Source: Verrucomicrobiaceae bacterium (lineage in GTDB: Bacteria; Pseudomonadota; Gammaproteobacteria; Pseudomonadales; CAMLJR01). Taken from it: DNA of 64,000 nt. Shown piece after piece: positions 50,685-60,125 of the stretch. Position 1 is the stretch's first letter. Each line of letters begins with the position of its first letter. The stretch is taken from assembly GCA_028293825.1 (NCBI GenBank), contig JAQGNY010000049.1, forward strand, positions 1 through 64,000, in the 5' to 3' direction. The position numbers and the translations under genes are program-made. The notes under the pieces are model-generated. The model made no database searches and was not told the origin of the DNA. It was given only the letters and a program-made list of their open reading frames with translations.

Positions 50685-51599
50685 ATGCCGATTTCTCCCA
50701 TTAAATTAATTCTGCTTCTTCTGTTTATTGCCAGCGCGGTGTATGTACACCTGCGCGGCAAAGTGCGGCATAAATTCTGGCGTCAGGCGTCCGACCATTC
50801 GACTTTTATGGCGCCTATTAACGCGTTTATGTACATGCTGTCGCGGGTGCCGAATAAGCCCTATATCGATGTGACGCAATTTCCCGATTTGCTACCGCTG
50901 CAGCAGCATTGGCAGGAGATTCGCGACGAAGCGATTCAGCTGATGCATGGCGGCCATGTGAAGGCATCGAGCCAGTACAACGACATCGGCTTCAATTCGT
51001 TTTTCAAAAGTGGCTGGAAGCGTTTCTATCTGAAATGGTACGACGACAGTCACCCCTCAGCGAAAGTGTTATGCCCGAAAACCGTCGCGTTGCTGCAGCA
51101 AATTCCCGGTGTTAAAGCGGCGATGTTTACCGAGTTGCCACCCGGCAGTCGTCTGGTGCGGCATCGCGATCCGTACGCCGGCTCGCTGCGTTATCACCTC
51201 GGCTTGATCACGCCGAATTCCGACGGTTGCTATATCGACGTCGATGGTGAGCGCTATTCGTGGCGCGATGGCGAAAGCGTGATGTTCGATGAAACCTTTA
51301 TTCACTACGCTGAAAATACCACGCAGCAAGACCGCCTGATTTTATTCTGCGATATCGAGCGCCCATTGAAATTTCGCTGGGCGGAATCGTTCAATCGTTT
51401 TTTTGGCAGAAATGTGGTGTCGGCAGCCGCATCGCCAAATGCCGAGAGCGATCGCACCGGCGGCATCAACAAAGTGTTCAAATATTTGTACGCGGTGCGC
51501 CAAGTTGGCAAACGGATGAAAGCGTGGAATCGCCAGGTGTATTACGTCGTCAAATGGCTGCTGTTCGGCGCTATTTTTGCCGCGATTATTTTCTTATAA
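50685..51599 (+). CDS. lpxO: Aspartyl/asparaginyl beta-hydroxylase family enzyme, LpxO-like
   Basis: 304 residues. An N-terminal membrane anchor (ILLLLFIASAVYVHL) and a hydrophobic C-terminus frame a Fe(II)/2-oxoglutarate dioxygenase domain. Metal ligands are H-x-D in LVRHRDPYAGSLRYHL (near residue 161) and H in FIHYAENT (near 206); the Arg that binds 2-oxoglutarate is in QQDRLILFCD. Arrangement and membrane anchor match LpxO, which hydroxylates the secondary acyl chain of lipid A. A peptide substrate cannot be ruled out. ATG 50685 is preceded by no strong ribosome binding site. It is close to the kinase gene but spaced by 72 bases. Confidence 0.85.
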   Translation: MPISPIKLILLLLFIASAVYVHLRGKVRHKFWRQASDHSTFMAPINAFMYMLSRVPNKPYIDVTQFPDLLPLQQHWQEIRDEAIQLMHGGHVKASSQYNDIGFNSFFKSGWKRFYLKWYDDSHPSAKVLCPKTVALLQQIPGVKAAMFTELPPGSRLVRHRDPYAGSLRYHLGLITPNSDGCYIDVDGERYSWRDGESVMFDETFIHYAENTTQQDRLILFCDIERPLKFRWAESFNRFFGRNVVSAAASPNAESDRTGGINKVFKYLYAVRQVGKRMKAWNRQVYYVVKWLLFGAIFAAIIFL

Positions 51600-51651
51600 A
51601 TAGGGTTTAAATTTTTAATATTTATCACCGGCTACAGACACATAACTTATT

Positions 51652-52656
51652 CTATTTTTTGAAGATCGCCAGCAACAGTAAAATCAAAACCAATAAAAAT
51701 GTTGTGGCGGTGCCTAGGGCAATTTGTTTTCTACTAAATGCCCGCGGTGTTAATTCCGGCACCGCTTCGGCTGCGTCGTAACCAATCCGAAATTCAATTT
51801 CCGTGCGACCCAGACGAATGCGGTCGCCCGATTTTAAATCGGCCGCCTCTACCGCCTGTCCATTTACATAGAGTTTATTCGCCGCATTGATATTGACGAT
51901 TTGCCACAGCGTGCCGTGCTTGACGATGCGCGCGTGCTCGCGCGATACGGTGCGATCGATTAATTCCAGATCGGCATTGTCGCTGCGGCCGATGGTCCAT
52001 TGTCCCAGCGCGCCATTCGGGCGCAACGCGAATACCTTGCCGCGAATCGGCGCGCTCAACACCAATAAGCACGGACCTTTCACCGCTTCGCCAGGGCGCT
52101 GCACATTTAATTCCTTGCGCGCGATTTGGTCGAGGTTGGCAAGATCGTCGGTGTTCAATAAATAGGTCGAATCGGCGTCGAGTGCGGCATCGCTATTCTG
52201 CAGCGGTTGCGCTCGCGAAATAGGCGCAACAATCGGTGGTGGCGTTTTAACGCTGTCGCTTTTTGCGATCGCGGCGGCGGCTTTAATCGGCTCGGCGCGT
52301 GCAGCTAACGAAGTCGCATCCACCATCATGGTGGAATCGGCCGCGCCAGAGTCTGCGCTGGTTAAACGTAAACTCACTTTGTGCAAACGCAGTTCGTCGC
52401 CCACAGCCATTGTGCGCGGCGCATTGACGCGCACCCCATTGATATAAGTGCCATTGGTCGAGTGCAAATCTTCAACGATAACTGCACCGGGACTTTTGAT
52501 GGTTAATTTGGCGTGATAGCGCGATACCTTGCTGTCCGCGAGTACGATCTGACATTCGGCTTCGCGACCGATCATGGTCACTGCGTGGAGCGGGAACGGT
52601 TTGCCGTGCTGGTCGCGCAAAACCAAACTGGGAGCAGCGGAAAAATTTTTATTCAT
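51652..52656 (-). CDS. Twin FHA-domain protein with C-terminal membrane anchor
   Basis: 334 residues. FHA domain 1 is at about 20-90, with IGREAECQ, SRYHAKL and NGTYINGVRV. A Pro/Ala/Ser-rich linker follows, then FHA domain 2 (about 190-275) with IGRSDNADL and SREHARIVK. One terminal helix (QIALGTATTFLLVLILLLLAIF) leaves two Lys outside. FHA domains bind phosphothreonine, so this is a membrane-tethered phosphopeptide reader. No Ser/Thr kinase gene is nearby, so the partner is unknown. ATG 52656 has AAGGAG eight bases upstream. An in-frame extension to 52962 is not conserved. It is divergent from aas. Confidence 0.88.
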   Translation of the reverse strand: MNKNFSAAPSLVLRDQHGKPFPLHAVTMIGREAECQIVLADSKVSRYHAKLTIKSPGAVIVEDLHSTNGTYINGVRVNAPRTMAVGDELRLHKVSLRLTSADSGAADSTMMVDATSLAARAEPIKAAAAIAKSDSVKTPPPIVAPISRAQPLQNSDAALDADSTYLLNTDDLANLDQIARKELNVQRPGEAVKGPCLLVLSAPIRGKVFALRPNGALGQWTIGRSDNADLELIDRTVSREHARIVKHGTLWQIVNINAANKLYVNGQAVEAADLKSGDRIRLGRTEIEFRIGYDAAEAVPELTPRAFSRKQIALGTATTFLLVLILLLLAIFKK

Positions 52657-52873
52657 GACGTTCACTCCTTGATGTCGAACTGCAACCGCAACATTCGCTG
52701 GATGGGTTGGTGTGCCTGCCAGCTGAACTCGGCAGTGGCGCAGTTTTACCGTGTTCTCTTGAAAAAATAAAGCGAACTCTGCGCGACCGCGACCCAGTTC
52801 CGCGATCGCAGTTGCGAATCCCTGCGCGTTGCACCAAGCTTGCGCGCAGTCATTTGTCAGCCCCGGAGCAATA

Positions 52874-55800
52874 ATGGAACCTTTGCGAAAATTGCGCGGT
52901 ATTTCGCCGTATTTAATGGCGATGTTTCTCAACGCGTTTGTCGATCTCGGCCATAAGATCATTATTCAAAACACCATCTTTAAAATTTATGATGGCAGCG
53001 AGCAGGTGGTATTAACCGCCATCGTCAACGCGCTCATCCTGCTGCCGTTTATTTTGTTATTCAGCCCCGCTGGTTTTATTTCCGATCGCTTTCCGAAAAA
53101 TAAAGTGATGCGAAATTCGGCGTGGGTGGCGGTGGTAATTACCTCGCTGATTACGGTCTGTTATTACCAGGGTTGGTTTTGGGGCGCGTTCGCGTTGACG
53201 CTGGCATTGGGTGCGCAGGCCGCAATTTATTCTCCGGCAAAATACGGTTATTTAAAACCGCTGGTCGGCAAGGAGCGTCTCGCCGAAGGTAACGGCGCCG
53301 TGCAAGCGGTGACGATTGTGGCAATTCTCGCCGGCACTTTTGTCTATTCGATTTTTTTCGAACGCCGCTACGATTTATTAGGCGCGTATAGCGAGGCGGA
53401 AATCTTGCGCGCGATTGCGCCGCTTGGCAGTCTGTTGATTTTGAACAGCGTGCTCGAATTGGTCCTCACCTATCGTCTGCCGCAAATCGAGCAGGGCGAT
53501 ACGCAATTGCGTTTCATGTTTTCTGATTATCTACGAGGACGCGCACTGCGCGACAATTTGCAGCCGCTGAAAAACAGCGCGGTGATTCGTTTGTCGATTA
53601 TCGGGCTTGCGGTATTTTGGGCGGTGAGTCAGGTGATGCTGGCTGCTTTTCCTGCGTTCGCCAAAGATTCGCTCGGCATTCACAACACCGTTTTGTTGCA
53701 GGGCATTCTCGCCGCCAGTGGTCTTGGCATAATTCTCGGTTCGATCATTGCGGGCAAGTGGTCGACACGCCATATCGAAACTGGTTTGATTCCAGTCGGC
53801 GCGCTCGGTATTACGCTCGGCTTGTTGTGGTTGCCGGCGTTGCATTCGGTGACGGCGCATTGCATCAATTTCTTTTTCATCGGCGTTATGGGCGGATTAT
53901 TTATCGTGCCGCTGAATGCTCTGATTCAATTTCACGCCGGCGAACACGAAATGGGCAAAGTGTTGTCGGCAAATAATTTAGTGCAGAACATCGCCATGCT
54001 CGCGTTTCTTATTGTCACTGCGCTCGCCGCAGTGATGGGCGTGAGTACGACCGTGTTATTGCTGATGATTGCAATCGTCGCGTTGATTGGTACCGGCTAT
54101 ACCGTTATTAAATTACCGCAATCGTTTGTGCGATTTATCGTCGCGTATTTGCTGACGCGTCGCTACCGCGTGCGCGTGCAAGGTTTTAAAAATATTCCAG
54201 AAAGTGGCGGGGTTTTATTGCTCGGTAATCACATCAGTTGGATCGACTGGGCGATTATTCAAATCGCAAGTCCGCGTGCGGTGCGTTTTGTAATGTTGAA
54301 AAGCATTTACGAACGCTGGTATCTGCGCGGTTTTTTCCGACTGTTTGGGGTCATTCCCATCAGCCAAGGTGCTGGCGCGCAGGGCTCGCTCGAACAGATC
54401 GCGCAGTTACTAAAAGATGGCGAGGTAGTGTGTTTATTTCCCGAAGGTACGATCAGTCGCACAGGGCACCTCGCGGAATTTCGTCCCGGTTACGAACGCT
54501 CTTGCGCGTTGGTTGATGACAATGTAGTAATCGTGCCGTTCTATTTGCGCGGTCTGTGGGGCAGCCAATTTTCGCGCTCGAGTGCGCGCTTAAAGCAGTG
54601 GAGTCGCGGCGGCTTGCAGCGCGATTTAATTGTCGCCTTCGGGCCCGCTATTCCTAAATCAACTGAAGTCGATGTGCTGAAGCGTCGTGTGTTCGATTTA
54701 TCGATTCGCTCGTGGGAACAATATGTCGCGGAATTGCCGACGCTGGCGCAGACGTGGTTGGAAGCGGCGAAAAAAGTCGGCAACAATTTAGCTATCGCCG
54801 ACAGTCTTGCCGATCCATTGAGCGGCACGCAGACGATAGCGGCGGCATTCGCTTTTGCAAAACGCATTCGCCGATTGAGCGTGGAACAGAATGTCGGATT
54901 GTTATTGCCGACCAGCAGTGCCGGTGCGCTCACCAATATGGCAGTGTTATGCGCAGGCAAAACAATTATTAATTTAAATTACACCGCCAGCGCGGATGCA
55001 ATTAAACATGCATTGCTGTTGGCAGAAATAAAAACCGTTTATACCTCGCGCCGCTTTTTAGAAAAATTGCAGCAACGCGGTACGGCAGTTGGCGCCTGCC
55101 TCGCCGATGTGAAATTAATTTATTTGGAAGATCTGCGCGCACAAATCGGAAAAAGTGAATTGATTGCACGCTGGCTCGCGGCGCAGTTGTTGCCGGCATT
55201 TGTGTTGAAGAAATTGTTTTTAACAAAGACTAGTCCAGATAGCGTTGCCGCTATTTTGTTTTCAAGCGGCAGTGAAGGTTTACCGAAAGGCGTGATGTTG
55301 AGTCATCGCAATATTCTCGCCAATGTGCGTCAGATTGCCGATGTATTAAATTTGGAAGAACGCGATGTAGTGATGGCGACGTTGCCGCTGTTCCATGCAT
55401 TCGGTTTGACCGCAACGACATTTATGCCGTTGCTTGAAGGGGCGCCGATGGTATGTCACGCTGATCCGACCGACGCGCTTGGCGTTGCCAAAACCATTGC
55501 CGAATACCGCGCGACAGTGTTGTGTGGCACCGCGACATTTTTACGTTTATATACCAAGCATCCGCGCGTACATCCGCTGATGTTGAGTTCGCTGCGTATC
55601 GTTGTCGCCGGTGCCGAAAAACTCAATGACGATGTTCGTACCGCGTTCAAATTGAAATTTAATCGCGATGTATTCGAAGGTTATGGCGCCACTGAAACGA
55701 CGCCGGTTGCGAGCGTGAATTTACCCGATCAACTCGACACCAATCACTGGCAGGTGCAAGTCGGCGGCAAACCTGGCACGGTCGGTATGCCGTTGCCGGG

Positions 55801-56332
55801 ATCAAGCTGCAAAATTGTCGACCCGCACACATTTGAAGAATTGCCGACTGGCAGCGACGGTTTAATTCTGGTCGGTGGTTCGCAAGTAATGCTCGGTTAT
55901 TTACACGATGAGGAGCGAACCAACACTGTGATCGTTGAACTCGATGGACTGCGTTGGTATAAAACCGGCGACAAAGGACATCTTGATGCCGATGGTTTTT
56001 TAAGTATTGTCGATCGCTATTCGCGCTTTGCAAAAATCGCCGGTGAAATGATAAGTTTGAGTGCGGTTGAAGAAAAATTGCGCGGCGTGTTAGCGCAGCC
56101 GGAACTCGAATTGGTCGCAGTGAGTTTGCCCGATGAGAAAAAAGGCGAAAAAATTGTCGCGTTGATCGCCACTGAACTCGAAGGTCAGGATATGCGCAAA
56201 CAATTACTGGCAGCGCAAATTAATCCGCTGATGATTCCTGCAGAAATTTATCTGGTGGCCGAGGTGCCGAAATTAGGCAGCGGCAAAACCGATTTTGCGG
56301 CATCGCGGAAATTGGCGCTGGAGTTTGGTTGA
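52874..56332 (+). CDS. aas: Fused LplT-Aas: lysophospholipid transporter, acyltransferase and acyl-ACP synthetase
   Basis: 1152 residues with three modules: an MFS transporter like LplT (about 1-425, roughly twelve helices), a PlsC acyltransferase (about 440-630), and an AMP-forming acyl-ACP synthetase. PlsC has H-x4-D in NHISWID near residue 452 and FPEGTISRTG. The synthetase has the P-loop SSGSEGLPKGVMLSH near residue 800 and YGATETTPVAS, with hinge and C-domain to the end. Together they import, reacylate and recycle lysophospholipids. In E. coli LplT and Aas are separate neighbours; here all three are one chain. ATG 52874 follows GGAG at 52865-52868. A Lys near the C-terminus (LGSGKTDF) is the adenylation catalytic residue. 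Confidence 0.93.
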   Translation: MEPLRKLRGISPYLMAMFLNAFVDLGHKIIIQNTIFKIYDGSEQVVLTAIVNALILLPFILLFSPAGFISDRFPKNKVMRNSAWVAVVITSLITVCYYQGWFWGAFALTLALGAQAAIYSPAKYGYLKPLVGKERLAEGNGAVQAVTIVAILAGTFVYSIFFERRYDLLGAYSEAEILRAIAPLGSLLILNSVLELVLTYRLPQIEQGDTQLRFMFSDYLRGRALRDNLQPLKNSAVIRLSIIGLAVFWAVSQVMLAAFPAFAKDSLGIHNTVLLQGILAASGLGIILGSIIAGKWSTRHIETGLIPVGALGITLGLLWLPALHSVTAHCINFFFIGVMGGLFIVPLNALIQFHAGEHEMGKVLSANNLVQNIAMLAFLIVTALAAVMGVSTTVLLLMIAIVALIGTGYTVIKLPQSFVRFIVAYLLTRRYRVRVQGFKNIPESGGVLLLGNHISWIDWAIIQIASPRAVRFVMLKSIYERWYLRGFFRLFGVIPISQGAGAQGSLEQIAQLLKDGEVVCLFPEGTISRTGHLAEFRPGYERSCALVDDNVVIVPFYLRGLWGSQFSRSSARLKQWSRGGLQRDLIVAFGPAIPKSTEVDVLKRRVFDLSIRSWEQYVAELPTLAQTWLEAAKKVGNNLAIADSLADPLSGTQTIAAAFAFAKRIRRLSVEQNVGLLLPTSSAGALTNMAVLCAGKTIINLNYTASADAIKHALLLAEIKTVYTSRRFLEKLQQRGTAVGACLADVKLIYLEDLRAQIGKSELIARWLAAQLLPAFVLKKLFLTKTSPDSVAAILFSSGSEGLPKGVMLSHRNILANVRQIADVLNLEERDVVMATLPLFHAFGLTATTFMPLLEGAPMVCHADPTDALGVAKTIAEYRATVLCGTATFLRLYTKHPRVHPLMLSSLRIVVAGAEKLNDDVRTAFKLKFNRDVFEGYGATETTPVASVNLPDQLDTNHWQVQVGGKPGTVGMPLPGSSCKIVDPHTFEELPTGSDGLILVGGSQVMLGYLHDEERTNTVIVELDGLRWYKTGDKGHLDADGFLSIVDRYSRFAKIAGEMISLSAVEEKLRGVLAQPELELVAVSLPDEKKGEKIVALIATELEGQDMRKQLLAAQINPLMIPAEIYLVAEVPKLGSGKTDFAASRKLALEFG

Positions 56333-56413
56333 TACGACGGGTTGTTCACGTGTATCGATAATTATCAAAAAATAATAATTGATCGCTGCAAATAAAAAGT
56401 TGCTGTTTGAAAG

Positions 56414-58012
56414 TTAATAGTCAACTAAGCGCGAAGCCAGTGTGATGCAATTGCGTCCGCTGGCTTTCGAGCTATACAACGAAGCGTCCGCACTGTGCAC
56501 TAATTCGCGTTGCGAATTTTTATTACTCGGCACCAGCGCAGCGACGCCAATGCTGATACTTAGAAACCGACCGATATGTGATTGCTGATGTGGAATCGCC
56601 GCTTTGTGTATTTCTTCCTGCAAGCGCAACGCAATTTGTTCTGCACCGCTTTCGGTGGTTTCTGGTAGCAGGATCGCAAATTCTTCGCCGCCATAACGTG
56701 CCGCCACGTCGGATTGACGAACCACTACTTGCCGCACGATTGCTGCGAGACGTTTCAAAGCTTCATCGCCTAATTGATGGCCGTAATGGTCGTTATAATT
56801 TTTAAAATAATCGACATCGAACATGATTAATGCGAGCGGTGCATGCGCGCGATGCGCCAGCGCCCAATTGTCCGCTAGCGATTGATCGAAGCGACGGCGA
56901 TTGGCGAGCCCGGTTAACCCATCCTGAAACGATAGTGCCTGCATTTCCGCAGTTTGCGCGTGCAATTGATCTTGCTGAATTTGCACATGCTGAACCAATG
57001 CGTCGATATCGCGACTGAGATCGCCGATCTCATCGTGCGTATCGATATTCAGGCGCAAAGTGTAATCGCCATCGCGACGAACCTTGCGCAAATGTTTTCC
57101 GACCAACAACATTGGATTGATAAGTACGTGGCGAAATACCAAAAGAATAAGGCCGAAGCCAATCAAGCTACTTGCAAACGAAACCAGAACCGGCAGCGCC
57201 AATAAATTCGTGTCGTAATCGCGGCGTGGTAGCGAGATCGTTAATTTCAAAACGGGATGTTGTTTGTTGTCGCGCAGCAGCCACGACAATTTATTTTTTT
57301 CGTCGCGGTATAGCTTATCTGCGAACTGCGGCGCGGCGCTTAAATCGGCAGCATCGGGTTTTGAGAAATGCACCGGCAGTTGTGCGCTGTCTTCGATCTC
57401 GCGCAGCATTTCGCGATCGAACCCGGTGGCTAATAATAGATTGCCGCCGGCGCTGCCGGTCATATCGCTGCGCATGACGCTTGCTACGGCGTAAACCACA
57501 ACTCCGTTGACAGTTAATGCGAGGCCCGTATCGAATAAGGGCGCATGTTCTTTTACTTTCGATAAATCGATAAGCAGCGGTTTAAGGTCGGGTAGCGGCA
57601 GCGCGTTGCTGTCGAATAACGATTCGCTTTCTTGCGCGAAGCGACGCGCAACTAATTTATTGTTGCGGTCGAACAGCGCGATGATATCGACGTGAAAATT
57701 ACTTAAGGTTTCGTACGGCGAGTTACTTTCAAAAACGTGCAGGTCGGGCGTCTTTAAAAAGTCGTAAGTTCGGTCGTCGATGGCGGTTTGATAAACCAGT
57801 GTCGCGAGTTGTAGTTTTTTGCTGTCGATGGCGAGCTGAACACGGCGCAAATCTTTGCGATCGGCTTGCGCCTCGAGTTCGCGCAACTGCGGCAATACCA
57901 CCCAGTGCCGCGTTGCAATCGCCGCGCTCAAACTAAATATAACGAGAGCAGTGCCCACCGCCAGAAGCAGCGGTAGCAGCCGCAGTTCTATGCTGTGGCG
58001 AAGGACACGCAA
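56414..58012 (-). CDS. CHASE4-HAMP-GGDEF diguanylate cyclase
   Basis: 532 residues starting at TTG 58012, five bases after the glutathione peroxidase stop. The first helix (LLPLLLAVGTALVIFSLSA) and a second (LLALPVLVSFASSLIGFGL) enclose a periplasmic CHASE4-like sensor (about 35-260). HAMP follows, then GGDEF with catalytic G-G-E-E-F near residue 440 preceded by an intact inhibitory I-site (R-Q-S-D five residues upstream), so c-di-GMP feedback is expected. No EAL domain. The sensor ligand is unknown. Coupled spacing with gpx raises a link to peroxide stress, but this is inference. Confidence 0.9.
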   Translation of the reverse strand: MRVLRHSIELRLLPLLLAVGTALVIFSLSAAIATRHWVVLPQLRELEAQADRKDLRRVQLAIDSKKLQLATLVYQTAIDDRTYDFLKTPDLHVFESNSPYETLSNFHVDIIALFDRNNKLVARRFAQESESLFDSNALPLPDLKPLLIDLSKVKEHAPLFDTGLALTVNGVVVYAVASVMRSDMTGSAGGNLLLATGFDREMLREIEDSAQLPVHFSKPDAADLSAAPQFADKLYRDEKNKLSWLLRDNKQHPVLKLTISLPRRDYDTNLLALPVLVSFASSLIGFGLILLVFRHVLINPMLLVGKHLRKVRRDGDYTLRLNIDTHDEIGDLSRDIDALVQHVQIQQDQLHAQTAEMQALSFQDGLTGLANRRRFDQSLADNWALAHRAHAPLALIMFDVDYFKNYNDHYGHQLGDEALKRLAAIVRQVVVRQSDVAARYGGEEFAILLPETTESGAEQIALRLQEEIHKAAIPHQQSHIGRFLSISIGVAALVPSNKNSQRELVHSADASLYSSKASGRNCITLASRLVDY

Positions 58013-58017
58013 ATTAA

Positions 58018-58500
58018 TTAACCCAGTGCGGCGATTATTGCCTGTTCGATTTTTCTCGGCTTGGTGGTCGGCGCAAAACGCTCAACCACGTCGCCACTGC
58101 GGTTGATTAAAAATTTAGTGAAATTCCATTTAATTTTTTGGCTACCCAAAATGCCGGGCGCATTTTTTTTCAAATGAACGAAAAGCGGATGCGTGGTCGG
58201 GCCGTTGACATCGATTTTCGCAAACATCGGAAAATTAACGCCGTAATTCATTTGGCAGAATTCGGCGATTTCGCTATCGCTGCCCGGATCCTGTGCACCG
58301 AATTGATTGCACGGAAAACCCAGTACCGCGAAATCGCGCTCGCGAAATTTGGTGTACAACGTTTCGAGTCCTTCAAATTGCGGTGTTAATCCGCATTTAC
58401 TGGCGGTGTTAACCACCAGCAAGACTTTGTTGCGATAGTCGCCGAGCGTTATTTCCTGGCCTTTAATAGTGACTGCTTTGTAGTTGTAGATATCGGTCAT
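58018..58500 (-). CDS. Glutathione peroxidase (Cys type)
   Basis: 160 residues. The catalytic Cys is C36 in VNTASKCGLTPQ, with Gln in the family LETLYTKF region, Trp in IKWNFTKFLI, and F-P-C-N-Q-F-G supplying the resolving-type Cys. It is the bacterial BtuE/Gpx type, reducing lipid or hydrogen peroxide, usually with thioredoxin rather than glutathione. No signal peptide; cytoplasmic. ATG at 58500. It is transcribed ahead of the diguanylate cyclase with a 5-base gap. Confidence 0.93.
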   Translation of the reverse strand: MTDIYNYKAVTIKGQEITLGDYRNKVLLVVNTASKCGLTPQFEGLETLYTKFRERDFAVLGFPCNQFGAQDPGSDSEIAEFCQMNYGVNFPMFAKIDVNGPTTHPLFVHLKKNAPGILGSQKIKWNFTKFLINRSGDVVERFAPTTKPRKIEQAIIAALG

Positions 58501-58559
58501 GGGCGCGCTCCGTGCCTAGGTTGATGTTCACGATTTTACGATCGTGTTGATGAAAACGG

Positions 58560-59708
58560 TTATGCGAATTGCAATGTTAAGTAATGCAAGCGTTTGCGTT
58601 GTAACTTCAGCGCGTACTCCAACTCCTGTAAGCGCGAGCTAATAGTCGTCTGCCGCCAACGCTGTTGAATCTCAGCGGTTTTCTCGGCCAGTTGCGTGCG
58701 TTTTTGCTCGTACCACTGCTGACGCAAATTATTCCACTCATGCAGCGATTCCAGAAAATGCTGATATTCGCGCTCTAAATGTTCGCGCCATGCATCGGCA
58801 TTGGTTGCGCTGGCAAGGCTCGCCTGCGCGCGTTTGAATTGCATGTCGAGCAGCGCTTTTTGAATTTTGAAATCCGGCACGCGACTCAAATCGCGCGCGA
58901 GACCAAACCAATGCGCGACATTGATCAACCATTTGGTTGGATCGAACTGCCACCAACGCACGCCGTTGCGATAGTCGGTTTGAAATAAATGGTGAAAGTT
59001 GTGATAGCCCTCGCCATAGGTCACCAGCGCCAGCCAGAAATTATCGCGCGCGCTGTTTTCGTCGGTGTAGGGCTGCTTGCCCCAGTAGTGCGCGAGCGAA
59101 TTAATAAAGAACGTGACATGGTGATTGACCACCAGTCGCAGGAATCCGGCGATTAATAAATAACCCCACACGTCGCCGGTGGCGAAGCCGAGCAGCAGCG
59201 GCGGCGCTAGGTTCATGCCGACGGCCAGCAACGCGTAATGGCGGTGTTGAAACGCGATGATGGGATCGCGCTGCAAGTCCGGCACATTGCTGAAATCGAC
59301 TTTGCCGGTGGGATAGTCACGCAGCATCCAACCGATGTGTGAAAAGAATAGGCCGCGTCCAGCCGAGTACGGATCGTTGTCGTTGTCGTCGACATGGCGA
59401 TGGTGGCGGCGGTGGCCGGAACACCAGACCAGAATGCTATTTTGCGTGGCGGATGCGCCGAACAGCGCAAAAAACCATTTCAGCAATGGATGCGCTTTAT
59501 AGGTGTTGTGGGCGAATAGACGATGGTAACCGGCGGTGATGGAAAAACCGTTAAATGCGAGAATCACCGTGAACGCCAGCCAGTTGCCCCAGCTGTAACC
59601 GTGCACCGCGCCGTACCAGGGCACGATGGTGAGTGCGATAACTAAAGTGCCGAGCAATACACCGGCTGGCAGCCACATGATGGGCGGTTTGGTAACCATA
59701 TTGGACAT
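58560..59708 (-). CDS. Acyl-CoA/acyl-lipid desaturase (Delta9 type) with C-terminal coiled coil
   Basis: 382 residues. The three histidine boxes of membrane desaturases are intact: H-R-L-F-A-H (62-67), H-R-R-H-H-R-H (99-105) and H-N-F-H-H (about 235). Four membrane helices surround them. The C-terminal 100 residues (QFKRAQASLASATNADAW to the end) form a charged, helical coiled coil not needed for catalysis; relatives of the DesB type also extend here. It would introduce double bonds into saturated acyl chains, adjusting membrane fluidity. No adjacent regulator or electron donor gene is present, though a Rieske-type protein lies upstream. Confidence 0.92.
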   Translation of the reverse strand: MSNMVTKPPIMWLPAGVLLGTLVIALTIVPWYGAVHGYSWGNWLAFTVILAFNGFSITAGYHRLFAHNTYKAHPLLKWFFALFGASATQNSILVWCSGHRRHHRHVDDNDNDPYSAGRGLFFSHIGWMLRDYPTGKVDFSNVPDLQRDPIIAFQHRHYALLAVGMNLAPPLLLGFATGDVWGYLLIAGFLRLVVNHHVTFFINSLAHYWGKQPYTDENSARDNFWLALVTYGEGYHNFHHLFQTDYRNGVRWWQFDPTKWLINVAHWFGLARDLSRVPDFKIQKALLDMQFKRAQASLASATNADAWREHLEREYQHFLESLHEWNNLRQQWYEQKRTQLAEKTAEIQQRWRQTTISSRLQELEYALKLQRKRLHYLTLQFA

Positions 59709-59807
59709 CGCTGCAACTCTCGCGAAAACTCAAGACTGCCGACCATGGTAGACCAATTCCGAGGGCCTACCTAGTTCGGAAATGTACGCACGCTGCATAA
59801 AATCGAA

Positions 59808-60125
59808 TTAGAGCTGAATGGAAATAGCGCCATGTTCCACCTGCGTCGCCAGAGCCTGCAGATGTTTACCCAGGCAGGGTCCGGCGACGCACTCGCCGGT
59901 TTCTGCGATAAAAAGCGCGCCGTGCGTCGCGCACTGCAGTAGCCCGCCGTCGGCGTCTAAAAATTCGTCTTCGCGCCAGTTCAGTTCGACGCCCAGATGC
60001 GGGCAGCTATTGCGATACGCATAGACGACGCCGTTGCGCCGCAACGCGAATACGCTGATGTCGTCGAACTCAAAGCCGCGGGTTTCGCCTTCCGGCAGTG
60101 CATCGAGCGCGCACAGAAAAATCAA
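59808..60125 (-). CDS. Rieske [2Fe-2S] ferredoxin-like protein
   Basis: 105 residues with both Rieske ligand pairs: C-x-H in SCPHLGVEL and C-x2-H in CATHGALF, 20-odd residues apart. It is a soluble single-domain Rieske protein like those feeding oxygenases. The start TTG 60125 overlaps the patatin stop (TTGA), so it is translationally coupled to that gene; an ATG alternative is not present at the conserved N-terminus. It lies before the desaturase gene on the same strand, with about 100 bases between, and could donate electrons to it, though this is speculation. Confidence 0.88.
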   Translation of the reverse strand: MIFLCALDALPEGETRGFEFDDISVFALRRNGVVYAYRNSCPHLGVELNWREDEFLDADGGLLQCATHGALFIAETGECVAGPCLGKHLQALATQVEHGAISIQL

